From contig JAKAQP010000007.1 in the NCBI GenBank assembly GCA_021822485.1, positions 1 to 52,871 on the forward strand: a DNA stretch of 52,871 nt, in the 5' to 3' direction. A model generated the notes under the pieces. The model worked only from the letters and a program-made list of their open reading frames with translations, ran no database searches and was not told the DNA's origin. The DNA is from a bacterium (GTDB taxonomy: Bacteria; SZUA-79; Acidulodesulfobacterales; Acidulodesulfobacteraceae). The translations under genes were made by a program, and so were the position numbers. Positions 1 through 8,168 of this stretch are shown in pieces (the first letter of the stretch is position 1; every line of letters starts with the position of its first letter).

Positions 1-321
1 TTTTGCCGCTTTCTCCATGGCCTGTTTTATTTCCTCCTTGTCGATATCGCCTTCTATTTCAACGGAAAGACTTCCAAAATCTCCTTCTTTTAAAGAAATA
101 GATTTTATTCTGGCTTTTTGCGAATCGCTAAGGCAGTCGCATTTGCCTGTATTGCAATTTTCTATGCTTTTTTCCATATCGCTTTTTGTAACTTCTTCCG
201 CGTTCAACTCAACAAGCACGCCGTTTTCAAGATTTTTTATATCAACCACCGCTTCTTTCGGAGTAGTTTTTTTAGCTTTTCCCGACCCGCATCCGCAGGA
301 ACCCATATTGTTTCCGGACAT
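1..321 (-). CDS. Small cysteine-rich protein, 3' end outside window
   Basis: I do not recognise this protein. The reading frame is open on the minus strand from an ATG at 321 to the window edge (107 codons, no stop), and a strong GAGGAGG ribosome site sits just upstream at about 325-332. The N-terminus has a CGCGSGK cluster and a second cluster, CNTGKCDC, follows near residue 60; the remainder is acidic and Lys-rich. The paired Cys clusters suggest metal or Fe-S binding, which is inference. A plus-strand frame over the same bases has no ribosome site and uses Ser/Phe-rich codons, so I treat it as a shadow. Confidence 0.7.
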   Translation of the reverse strand, partial: MSGNNMGSCGCGSGKAKKTTPKEAVVDIKNLENGVLVELNAEEVTKSDMEKSIENCNTGKCDCLSDSQKARIKSISLKEGDFGSLSVEIEGDIDKEEIKQAMEKAAK

Positions 322-372
322 TTATACCTCCTCGTTTAATTTAATAAAAATTATTTAATCATGCACGATTAA

Positions 373-397
373 AACATATATTATCATAGTATATGTT
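373..397. promoter_or_regulatory. Dyad upstream of the Cys-rich gene, possible operator
   Basis: An 8-bp inverted repeat (AACATATA at 373-380 and TATATGTT at 390-397) with a 9-nt spacer lies between the divergent genes at 321 and 577. Its size and place fit a repressor operator for the minus-strand gene, but AT-rich DNA yields such dyads by chance. Confidence 0.25.
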
Positions 398-461
398 AAG
401 TATATAAAAATTTTTTTATATAGTCAAGTAAAATATAAAAAAAATTTTATATTTAATTTTA

Positions 462-470
462 TGCTATAAT
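462..470 (+). promoter_or_regulatory. Extended -10 promoter for the 577-990 gene
   Basis: TGCTATAAT is a perfect extended -10 element. Transcription would start near 477 and give a leader of about 100 nt. No good -35 hexamer is seen, which is common for extended -10 promoters. The same nonamer occurs before the CDF gene and before hyfB. Confidence 0.5.
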
Positions 471-576
471 TTTTTAATGAAGATAACATAAGGAATTACA
501 ATTATTTAAAAAAATTAACTGCATGTTCAATATTCTAGATAATGATAATGTAGAAAAATAAAAAGGAGGGGTAAAT

Positions 577-990
577 ATGTCTTATAAAGCAGACACCGTG
601 GCTTTTTCAGGTCTTTTGCAGTGGGAGGACGTCGAAAAACTTATAGAAGACGTTAAAAATTCCGGCTCGCAATGGCATTACGTTTATACCCAGACGGACG
701 ACGAGAAGGGTGAAATGGACGCCGGAGCGACAGCCGGATTTTTAAAGGAAAGGATGGACGAAATAAAAAATCTGGATAAGATTTGCGGATGGTTTTACGT
801 CCACACAAAAGACGAACCGTCTATAATAAAAATTTACCATCCGAGAATGTCAGGAGGCGGCTGTTCTTTAACAACGCCGCCGCCATGGATTATCGTTTCA
901 AAGGAAAAACCTGAAGATATAGCAGACTTGGAATCTTACAAACCGTTAATAAAACCTGCAAAGAAAGGATTGTTTAAGCGCATCTTTTAA
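577..990 (+). CDS. Hypothetical protein, 137 aa
   Basis: I do not recognise a family. An AAAGGAGGGG ribosome site 5-10 nt upstream of the ATG supports the start. The protein is soluble, without a signal peptide or membrane segment, and rich in Trp, Tyr, Asp and Lys. It carries a central SGGGCSLTTPPPW stretch (about residues 91-103) that looks like a structured loop, and a basic tail KKGLFKRIF. It stands alone, with an extended -10 promoter upstream and a large hairpin downstream. Its codon use looks native, so it is likely expressed. Confidence 0.75.
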   Translation: MSYKADTVAFSGLLQWEDVEKLIEDVKNSGSQWHYVYTQTDDEKGEMDAGATAGFLKERMDEIKNLDKICGWFYVHTKDEPSIIKIYHPRMSGGGCSLTTPPPWIIVSKEKPEDIADLESYKPLIKPAKKGLFKRIF

Positions 991-1000
991 AATAAAAGGA

Positions 1001-1084
1001 AAAAGGTGTCGGATTAATTTTACGCAACATCTTTATCGTTAATTTTTCCTTTTCATATGCGTAAAATAAAATCCGACACCTTTT
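1001..1084. repeat. Long imperfect inverted repeat; bidirectional terminator or REP/MITE-like element
   Basis: Arms 1001-1025 and 1059-1084 pair over about 25 bp with one bulge/mismatch; the outer 14 bp (AAAAGGTGTCGGAT at 1001-1014, complement at 1071-1084) are perfect. The 33-nt loop is AT-rich. T-runs leave the hairpin on both strands, and it lies between two convergent genes (ends at 990 and 1133), so it can terminate both. The GTGTCGGATT...TTTTACGC arm resembles palindromic repeats mobilised by Y1/RAYT transposases in proteobacteria, from memory. Confidence 0.7.
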
Positions 1085-1132
1085 TCTGAACCGTTTGATA
1101 ATGCCGCCGTTGATTTAAAATAGCCTTTTTAT

Positions 1133-4100
1133 TTATACAACGGCAACAAACTCCGCCACTATTTTATATTTGTTTTCGGAAGCGTTTTCCAATATGATGT
1201 TTTCAAAGTCTTTATTGTCCGGAGAAAGAATAATTCTTTTATGCGACCAACGACCGTCTTCTCCAGAATATTCTTTTTCGCTATGATATCTTTTTACCGT
1301 AAATTTTTGATTCGTTTCTGGGTCTAACTCATGCATCATTTCCGCAAGCACTACTTTGCCTTCGCGCGAACCTTGCGGTTCATAGCGGAATATGCAATAA
1401 CTGCCGTCAGGTATAGTCGGCTCCATGGATTTGCCGACGACTTTCGCTATAAACATATCGGGATATAATTTATGAAAATAATTTAAATTCTTAAGGGTTT
1501 TCCAGCCGAGCAACTCGACGTACTGCTCTGCGCTAAACTTCGAAGCGGCAGCTTCCAAAGAATACACCGGAAGATATTCGACGAATTTCTGCTCTTCGGG
1601 AACGTCGTCGTCGGGTATTACGTCAAACTTTGTCGGGAAATCGATTACGTTAGACTTTTTGGCATTATCATCGTATTTTATTGGGCTTTCAGTCGCAGAT
1701 TCTGATTCGACTATCTTATATGTTGAAATTTCCTTTATTATATCAAGAGATTTTATGCTTAAATTAATTATTTTTTTTATAAGGTTGACGATATATTTGT
1801 AATCGTTAATTTCTTCAAGATATAAATTTGGGTCGTTTTTTATAAGACTGTTTTTATCGGTGTTTATTTGATATCTGTTCATTATCCAGTCTATTGCAGA
1901 TTTGCCGTTAACGATATAATCGTAGGATTCTAAAGGTATATCGGATAAGGTTATGTAATCGTTATATATTATCGTTGTTTTATCTTTATCCTTTTCTTTT
2001 CTGCCGAATTTCATTTTTTCTATACGGTAAAGTTCTTTTTCCGTTAAATCTTTGGCATTTTCCGATATTATTTCCTTAACGGGATACGGTTCTATATTTT
2101 CGTAATTAATATGCAAATTTGCCAATTCCCTGCCGTATTTGCTTATATCCTTAAACTCGGCGATAAACGGAATGCGCGGCAGCATTTTAGTCAAATCGTT
2201 TGCAAACGTCTTTTTATAATCTTCGTTATGCAATATGCCGTATATATAATAAAAAATATCCTCCTTATTTATGCCTGCGTCATGGTATTTATCTTGTATT
2301 TCTTTTAAAAATTCATCGGAAATGTTGTCTTTTTTAGCATATTGAGCTTCTTCTTGTTGCGGTTCCGAATTAAATAAACCTGGATGCGAATTATTTTCAT
2401 CATTTTCATCATCGGTTTTTTCGTAGTAGTAAAGGGGGAAGGATTGCGTGCCGGAATGTAAAGAATTTAAATCCACAATTTTATTTGTAATGATACATGT
2501 AGATTCTTTATCGCCTATACCGTTTACGCAGATTAATAAATTATCCGAATTTTTATCGGGAAATATTTTTGGAATTTGGTAAACTCTTTCATTTAAATCT
2601 CTGTTATAATAAAGCCATTGTTTGCAAAACGGTCTATGAACGGCAGTAATTATATCTTGACTATTAAACTCTAACTTTTTTTTATTTTTTAATTTATTTT
2701 TAAGTCCATCCGACCAGCTTATTTTAGTCGGGTCGTTGTTGACGAAACTATCTATATTTTTCGGTATATTGCCCGCATTGCTATATCTGTCGACTTCGCC
2801 GTTATAAAACTCAATCATAGTTTTTATGTTGTTTTTAAGTTTTTCTTTTGAAAAGTTATAACACCATGAATCTCTTGCTGTTGCAATACCTCTTGAGTGT
2901 ATATTAAATATCGTTTTATTTTCTTTATTTGTTCTATCGCCCATAGGAATAAATTCCGAAAATACGGGATTTCTTTTTTTAATCCAGTCATGGGATTCGT
3001 TGGGGACAATTTCCTGCCATTTTATATGTGTTATGCCTTTTATATAAGAAATATAATTTAATTTTTCGTTAGTTTTTAATTTTTCAGGTATTTCATAATA
3101 GAATATTTTATTATTTTTTGCTTTATCGGGGTTTTTTACGAGTAAAGTTATAGCTACTCCGGTTCCGCATCTGTTTCCGAAAACGTTTTCGCCTTCTTCG
3201 GCGTTATAAGCCCTAAAATTGCCTTTTAGGTTAAAACAATAAACGGAAGTAAATTCGTCTAAAAGGCTTTTGCGGAAACCGTCAAGAGCTTTGCCGTTAA
3301 TGTAAGAATTATTGCTTATATAGCATATTACTCCTTTATCTTTAATTCTATCCGTCGCCCACCTGAAAGCCCGTATATATGAATCGTGAAGACTTTGTTT
3401 ATTCTGGGCAATAGAATTTTTAACGTACGTGTTTATTATTTTTTCGTCCAACTTGGGATATTTATCGGCTTTATTATCGTCGTTAGCATTTTCCTGCTTT
3501 GCCGAATATGGAGGATTGCCTATGATAACCCTGATATCTTGCTGTTTTTGTTTTAACGCTCTTTTACTGTTTCTTTTTAGCGGATAAAATATTTCTTCGT
3601 CGGTAGCGGACATAGTTATTTGTTGTTCTTGCGACTTATATTCGTCTTCAAGCATCTGAAAAGTATCGGTTAAAACTATACCCGTAAAAGGTTCGTATTT
3701 TCCGGTAATATTTTTGTAGGTTTCTTCTATATTAACGGCTGCTATGTAATACGCAAGAAGCATAATGTCGTTTGCATGCAGTTCGTTTTTATACTTATTT
3801 TCTAATTTATCTGGACCGATTATGCCGTTATGAAGCAGTCTCGTAATAAAAGTGCCGGTTCCTGTAAAAGGGTCTAATATATGGACGTTTTCGTTTTCAA
3901 GCTTTGTAGCGAATTCTTCGTTTAAAACATGCTCTACGCTGTTAACGATAAAATCAACTATTTCTACCGGCGTATATACTATGCCGTATTTATCCGACGA
4001 TTTTGGATTTGCGAGAGAAAAGAAGTTGTCGTAAAGTTCTATTATTACCTTTTGTTTGTCTTCCGGATTTTTAATCGCGCTTACTTTATTTTTAACCGAT

Positions 4101-6469
4101 TCATAAAACCGCTCCAATTTCTTGGTTTCGTTTTTAAGCCCTTTTTCGTCCAACAAGTTTATTATTTTATCCATAGCAAGAGAAATAGGGTTTCTTTTTA
4201 CAAAATCGGAATCGAATAATGTTTCGAAAACAGGTTTTGTAATAAGATGCTGGGATAGCATAATAATAGCGTCTTCTTCGGATATTACGGGACTTATATT
4301 CTGTCTTAATTCTTCCAAGAAAACATCGAATTCTTTCCTGTCGTTTGCGTTCTGTTTTAAAATTTCGTTTATTCTTGCGATATGGACGTTCATTATGTCT
4401 ATTATATCTTTCGTCCAATTCAATAAATATTCCTTATCGCCGCATTTTTCGACTATTTTTACTCTTATGGCGTCTTTCCACATCCTTATTTTATCTTCCG
4501 GAAAGTCGAAATTAAGCTGTTCCTTCGAAATACTTACGCCGGTTCCTATTATATGTATCCTGTCGCTTTCTCCGTTGTATTTTAATTGGTTTATTTCCCT
4601 GTCCATTTTATCGTCGTGGGCGCGCAGGCTTTCAAGCGTATTCCAAACTATATTATAGTTGCTGTCTTTTAAAACATCCTCCGGCGCCTTGTTAACGGGT
4701 ATGGCTACCGGCAATATAATATATCCGAATTTTTTTCCTTCAGATTTCCTCATAGCTCTTCCGACCGCCTGAATAATATCTATTTCTGAATCTTTAGGAT
4801 TTAAAAATATTACGGCATCTAGCGCCGGAATATCGACGCCTTCCGACAAACATCTTGCGTTCGATAATATTCTGCATTCGCCTTCCGGAATTGGTTCTTT
4901 CAGCCAATCTATGCGATTATTTCTATCTATAATATTCGTAGTACCGTCTATATGCTCTGCTTCACATCTTAAATCGCCCAAATTCTGCGTTATTTTCCTA
5001 AATTCTTTGGCTATTTTTTTAGAAATTTCTATTTTGCCGGCAAACATAACGGCTCTTTTCATAGGATTCGTATCGATAAATAGATTGGAATCGTCTATGC
5101 TTTTTTTGGATAACCCGTTGTAACAGCCGGTTAATTTAGACAAATCGCCTAAGTTTAGAGTATTGTCTTTTCTCTCAAGTTCCGACTGCATATCTTCGTT
5201 TATAAAATCTTGCGCCACCATATAAACCATAACCTGATAATCGGACAATAGCTCAAGTTCTACCGCTTTGGAAAAACTTAATTTATATATAGTTTCCCCG
5301 TATATTTCAGAATCGTCGTCCATAGAACAAAGCACTATGTCTTTTTTCTTAGCGGTATTTTTAACGTTTGAAGTATAAATTCTTGGGGTTGCCGTCATAT
5401 ACATCCGCTTTTTAGCTTTAATCTTGTCGTTGTCGTGTATCATGACGAAGTTAGAATCGTCTTTTATTGGACCCTTAATAACTCCCGTAGTCCTATGGGC
5501 TTCATCGCATATTACGAAATCGAATCCAGGCAGCCCCTTAGACTGCGCTTTTTGAATTACGTCAAGCGATTGATACGTCGAAAAAATTACGGTTCTGCCT
5601 TTTGTGTTGTTGCCGTTTTGAAAATTTTCTAATAATTTATCTGCATTTGTAGTAGCGGGGAAAGAAAGTTCATGCAGTCTTAAATCCTCGTCTTTGCCTA
5701 TTTTAACGTCGGAGCATACCGCATATGAATTTATCAGATTTTCGGCTTCATAATTCCATTCTTTTAAGGTTTGCGATAAAAGCGATATCGACGGCACTAA
5801 AAACAGTATGTTTGCGTTACCTTGCGTTATAGCTTCGGCTATTTTAAGCGAAGTATAGGTTTTTCCCGTACCGCAAGCCATAATCAGCTTTCCCCTGTCA
5901 TGATATTTAAAATATTCTACGGCTTTTTCCAAAGCTTCTTTTTGATGCGGTCTTATCGTTTTTTTGGGTTTTACTTCAAGATTTTCGATTTTATTTATAT
6001 CAAATTGCAGCCAATCGATAGAACTGTTTTCCAGATCGTCCAAAGTTATCAGGCTTACGGGAACGGTCTGTTCACTAAGAGAGTCGCTTACGTTATCGCT
6101 TATACTGTTCGTGGTAACTACCAATAACCTGTCGGTAAAAATTTTTTTACCGGATGCAGTGAAAAAAGAATCAATATCTTCTTTGACTAATTTATGTCCT
6201 TCTTCGTAAACCTTGCACTGTATAGCGCAAAATCTTTCATCTCCTTCCCTAAATTCTGCTACAAGGTCAACGCCGGTGTCATTTTCTTTTAAACCATATT
6301 CGGGATGGGATATAACAAAATCTTTAAACATCCATACATTTTTATATAAAGTTTTGTATATATTATCCGTCTTTAAAAAATTTAGTGTTAATTTTTCAAA
6401 AGCCGTGCCCAAATCTCTTTCATTTGTATATGCGGCTCTTAAATTATTTAAAACGGTTTTTATGGACAT
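1133..6469 (-). CDS. Single-chain type ISP-like restriction-modification enzyme with C-terminal S24 (LexA/UmuD-like) domain
   Basis: This 1778-aa protein should restrict unmodified DNA and methylate adenine in one chain. Domains in order: Mrr-like PD-(D/E)xK nuclease (about 40-150; Asp68 in TGVDL and the QCK triad at 84-86); SF2 helicase (Walker A GTGKT at 200-204, DEAH at 322-325, TATPR near 359-363, QAVGRAMR near 567-574); N6-adenine methylase (DPFTGTG at 866-872, NPPY at 985-988); a long target-recognition-like region; and an S24 domain (about 1640-1778) with GKSMEP (Ser near 1681) and a FTVK Lys near 1726. Type ISP enzymes such as LlaGI are about 1570 aa, so the S24 part is extra. GGAG precedes the ATG. 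The equivalent of the S24 cleavage site reads AAASKF, not AG or CG. No partner subunits are adjacent. Confidence 0.88.
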   Translation of the reverse strand: MSIKTVLNNLRAAYTNERDLGTAFEKLTLNFLKTDNIYKTLYKNVWMFKDFVISHPEYGLKENDTGVDLVAEFREGDERFCAIQCKVYEEGHKLVKEDIDSFFTASGKKIFTDRLLVVTTNSISDNVSDSLSEQTVPVSLITLDDLENSSIDWLQFDINKIENLEVKPKKTIRPHQKEALEKAVEYFKYHDRGKLIMACGTGKTYTSLKIAEAITQGNANILFLVPSISLLSQTLKEWNYEAENLINSYAVCSDVKIGKDEDLRLHELSFPATTNADKLLENFQNGNNTKGRTVIFSTYQSLDVIQKAQSKGLPGFDFVICDEAHRTTGVIKGPIKDDSNFVMIHDNDKIKAKKRMYMTATPRIYTSNVKNTAKKKDIVLCSMDDDSEIYGETIYKLSFSKAVELELLSDYQVMVYMVAQDFINEDMQSELERKDNTLNLGDLSKLTGCYNGLSKKSIDDSNLFIDTNPMKRAVMFAGKIEISKKIAKEFRKITQNLGDLRCEAEHIDGTTNIIDRNNRIDWLKEPIPEGECRILSNARCLSEGVDIPALDAVIFLNPKDSEIDIIQAVGRAMRKSEGKKFGYIILPVAIPVNKAPEDVLKDSNYNIVWNTLESLRAHDDKMDREINQLKYNGESDRIHIIGTGVSISKEQLNFDFPEDKIRMWKDAIRVKIVEKCGDKEYLLNWTKDIIDIMNVHIARINEILKQNANDRKEFDVFLEELRQNISPVISEEDAIIMLSQHLITKPVFETLFDSDFVKRNPISLAMDKIINLLDEKGLKNETKKLERFYESVKNKVSAIKNPEDKQKVIIELYDNFFSLANPKSSDKYGIVYTPVEIVDFIVNSVEHVLNEEFATKLENENVHILDPFTGTGTFITRLLHNGIIGPDKLENKYKNELHANDIMLLAYYIAAVNIEETYKNITGKYEPFTGIVLTDTFQMLEDEYKSQEQQITMSATDEEIFYPLKRNSKRALKQKQQDIRVIIGNPPYSAKQENANDDNKADKYPKLDEKIINTYVKNSIAQNKQSLHDSYIRAFRWATDRIKDKGVICYISNNSYINGKALDGFRKSLLDEFTSVYCFNLKGNFRAYNAEEGENVFGNRCGTGVAITLLVKNPDKAKNNKIFYYEIPEKLKTNEKLNYISYIKGITHIKWQEIVPNESHDWIKKRNPVFSEFIPMGDRTNKENKTIFNIHSRGIATARDSWCYNFSKEKLKNNIKTMIEFYNGEVDRYSNAGNIPKNIDSFVNNDPTKISWSDGLKNKLKNKKKLEFNSQDIITAVHRPFCKQWLYYNRDLNERVYQIPKIFPDKNSDNLLICVNGIGDKESTCIITNKIVDLNSLHSGTQSFPLYYYEKTDDENDENNSHPGLFNSEPQQEEAQYAKKDNISDEFLKEIQDKYHDAGINKEDIFYYIYGILHNEDYKKTFANDLTKMLPRIPFIAEFKDISKYGRELANLHINYENIEPYPVKEIISENAKDLTEKELYRIEKMKFGRKEKDKDKTTIIYNDYITLSDIPLESYDYIVNGKSAIDWIMNRYQINTDKNSLIKNDPNLYLEEINDYKYIVNLIKKIINLSIKSLDIIKEISTYKIVESESATESPIKYDDNAKKSNVIDFPTKFDVIPDDDVPEEQKFVEYLPVYSLEAAASKFSAEQYVELLGWKTLKNLNYFHKLYPDMFIAKVVGKSMEPTIPDGSYCIFRYEPQGSREGKVVLAEMMHELDPETNQKFTVKRYHSEKEYSGEDGRWSHKRIILSPDNKDFENIILENASENKYKIVAEFVAVV

Positions 6470-6584
6470 TAAACGCTCCGTATTAATTTATTGATTAATT
6501 ATTTAATTAATTTTATTTAATATATCCGTATTATATTAACAATTTTTTTAAAATAATAAAACGCTTTATCTGCCTTTATTATAT

Positions 6585-6613
6585 TTGCAATGTGCATTTT
6601 TTGCACATTGCAA
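6585..6613. repeat. Perfect 12-bp-arm palindrome TTGCAATGTGCA
   Basis: Arms 6585-6596 and 6602-6613 are perfect complements around TTTTT. The core (TTGCA/TGTGCA) resembles the dyads inside the two RhuM genes. It lies just downstream of the broken RhuM gene and upstream of the ISP gene, where it could serve as an operator or a recombination remnant. Confidence 0.7.
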
Positions 6614-6616
6614 TAA

Positions 6617-7008
6617 CCGATAAAATAACATCTAAATTATAAGATTCTATCTTTCCGCAACGATATTTCTGACGCTTTCGCTCTTGTCGTCTTTCATTAA
6701 AGACAGATATTCTTTCGCAGGTTCAAGGTCTATATTATAAAATTGAGATTGATAAGTTTTGCCGTCTGTCGCAGTATGTGCAAATTTTGCACATACTTGT
6801 TTGAAATCAAGTTCGCCATTATTCAGTATATTTCTTATATGTTTTGTCACGACTGTCCTATCTACTTCAAATAAATCTGCAATCTGAGCTTGAGTCGCAC
6901 ATATAGTTTCATTTTGCCAATACCTCTGAATTAGATTGCCACGGTTTCAGATTGATATACGGCTAATTCATTTTTAATTTCGTTTTGTTGCAATTTATTT
7001 TTCGTAAT
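6617..7008 (-). pseudogene. Broken RhuM-like gene, chimeric with an LRV-repeat fragment
   Basis: Minus-strand translation gives an N-terminus like the intact RhuM-Fic protein at 8169-9215 (KNKLQQNEIKNELAVYQS), then a frameshift near 6930. After that comes YWQNETICATQAQIADLFEV leading into TKHIRNILNNGELD, a winged-helix RhuM core. At about 6712 the frame jumps into a piece almost identical to the end of the LRV gene (KDDKSESVRNIVAER, 6651-6712 against 10763-10823). At 6650 it jumps back to RhuM; 6619-6650 is identical over 32 bp to 8908-8939. No start codon remains, since the expected ATG reads ATT. It is a recombination mosaic and not a working gene. Confidence 0.85.
6773..6797. repeat. Perfect 25-nt dyad inside the RhuM pseudogene
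   Basis: Arms AGTATGTGCAAA (6773-6784) and its complement (6786-6797) flank one central base. The dyad encodes VCAKFAHT, the same codons where the intact RhuM gene carries a different perfect dyad (8973-8997). Confidence 0.85.
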
Positions 7009-7347
7009 TATAAATATTATGAATTTAATATTAATAAAATATAGTTTTGTCGGTATGCGCTAAGTCGCAGCCAAATATTTTCCTTATTTTTTACTATCTA
7101 ATGCTTTCAATTCCGCTTCTAATTGTTCAGCCTAAGAATTGGATCTTTAATTTTTTGTTAGTATTAAATATTGTGTCCTAGGGCAATTGTCCAACAGCTT
7201 GTTGGACAATTTGGGTGAGTTAAGGTAATATTAAAATAGAAATTGAAATTTATTTCATAATACATAATAGAATGAATTTAGATAAATTATATCATAAAAA
7301 AATAAATTGAAAAATTTATAGTTTTTACAGGTGAATATATATACCTA
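7009..7347. other. Intergenic remnant zone without an intact gene
   Basis: I see no complete gene here. On the minus strand 7084-7134 reads AEQLEAELKALDSKK followed by a stop, which looks like the C-terminal tail of a lost coiled-coil-ended protein (perhaps a restriction-system subunit, unproven). A strong palindrome lies at 7185-7211. The rest is AT-rich, including AATTATATCATA at about 7284-7295, which also ends the AT-rich repeats at 11283 and 12221. Confidence 0.5.
7185..7211. repeat. Intergenic perfect palindrome AATTGTCCAACA
   Basis: Arms 7185-7196 and 7200-7211 are perfect 12-bp complements around GCT. The geometry (11-12 bp arms, 1-5 nt centre) matches the RhuM-internal dyads, but the sequence differs. 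No T-run follows on either strand, so it is not a typical terminator. Confidence 0.7.
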
Positions 7348-8045
7348 TTCCTGACTTTGACACCTCACCCCATTCAAAGTCAATAAAATAGCGCATCTGC
7401 ATTTTTATTTCGTGTAAAATTTTACTACGATTGCTATTTTGAGCAGTATTTATGTGGGATTAAACGGTATCAGGAATGTTTTTTGGGTAGTTTATCCTTA
7501 ATGACGAGATATGTTTTTGGCTAAAGAATCAGGTTTTATTTTTACGACAAATTTATTGCCTCCTAAATCTGCTTCTACTAAATTCAAAGAATTAAGGGCT
7601 TCTTTAATTCTTTCCGGCGAATAATCTATATCTTTTTCTTTAAGTTTAAATTCCAAATTTCTTTCAAGAAGGAAGGATAGGAAGCATACCATAAAGTGCC
7701 CTTTTATTCTTCCTTCCGTCCAGTGGAACACGGGTCTTACTTCCATGGAAGATTTCATAATGCGGAAAGACTCTTCTATCTTCCAGAGCATACCGTAATT
7801 CGATATTATTTCTTTAGGGGTAAGGTCTAAGTCGTTGGTCTCTATAGCATAATAGCCGTCATACATAGCGTCTTTTAAAATAGCTTCTTCGTCTAAAGAG
7901 TAGGAGCATTCGCCGGTATTTTCAATGTATTTTTTTCCTCCTCTTTTATTGGAAGCTTTTATAAGAGAGGGTTTTGAAGTATATTCAACGGCTTTTTTTA
8001 TAAGCTTTTCTATAAGCATAATACCGCTAATGTCAAATTCGGGAG
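7348..8045 (-). mobile_element. Internally deleted IS4/IS1634-type insertion sequence
   Basis: The element holds the 173-aa transposase fragment and has candidate terminal inverted repeats. TTCCTGACTTTGACA (7348-7362, plus strand) matches CTCCCGAATTTGACA (8045 back to 8031, minus strand) at 12 of 15 positions. At about 0.7 kb it is much shorter than an autonomous IS1634-like element. The 5' two thirds of the transposase are gone, so it is a non-autonomous derivative. Exact ends are uncertain because each end is itself part of a dyad. Confidence 0.55.
7498..8019 (-). pseudogene. IS4/IS1634-family transposase, C-terminal fragment
   Basis: The 173 aa carry the final part of a DDE transposase. 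DGYYAIETNDLDL is followed by YGMLWKIEESFRIMK, which fits the IS4-type Y-x2-(R/L)-x3-E-x6-K signature with the last catalytic Glu. Family members are about 450-600 aa, so the first two catalytic Asp residues and the DNA-binding part are missing. The frame upstream of the ATG at 8019 meets a stop inside the inverted repeat. The gene cannot be active alone; the fragment is well conserved, so the deletion looks recent. Confidence 0.85.
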
Positions 8046-8070
8046 GCAGTGACTCCCGAATTTGACATTA
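8028..8070. repeat. Perfect 18-bp inverted repeat, possible abutted IS ends
   Basis: TAATGTCAAATTCGGGAG (8028-8045) is repeated as a perfect complement at 8053-8070, with GCAGTGA between. Both arms resemble the left IS end at 7348 and point outward to outward, as in a joined IS-end junction with a 7-nt spacer. It could also be a plain terminal hairpin. Confidence 0.75.
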
Positions 8071-8168
8071 GGTCAGGTAAAACTGGCGATATCGCCGTAA
8101 TTCGCGTTCATATACCCGCTTGATGCCTAATTCTATTTTGGAAACGATTCAGAATGAAATTATTATTT

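Noticed and set aside
17-358. Plus-strand frame of 113 codons at the window start
   Set aside because: It lacks a ribosome site and reads as the mirror of a minus-strand gene with a strong GAGGAGG and a sensible Cys-rich product.
3852-4658. Several plus-strand open frames inside the ISP gene
   Set aside because: They are antisense to the conserved methylase and linker regions, without ribosome sites or family features.
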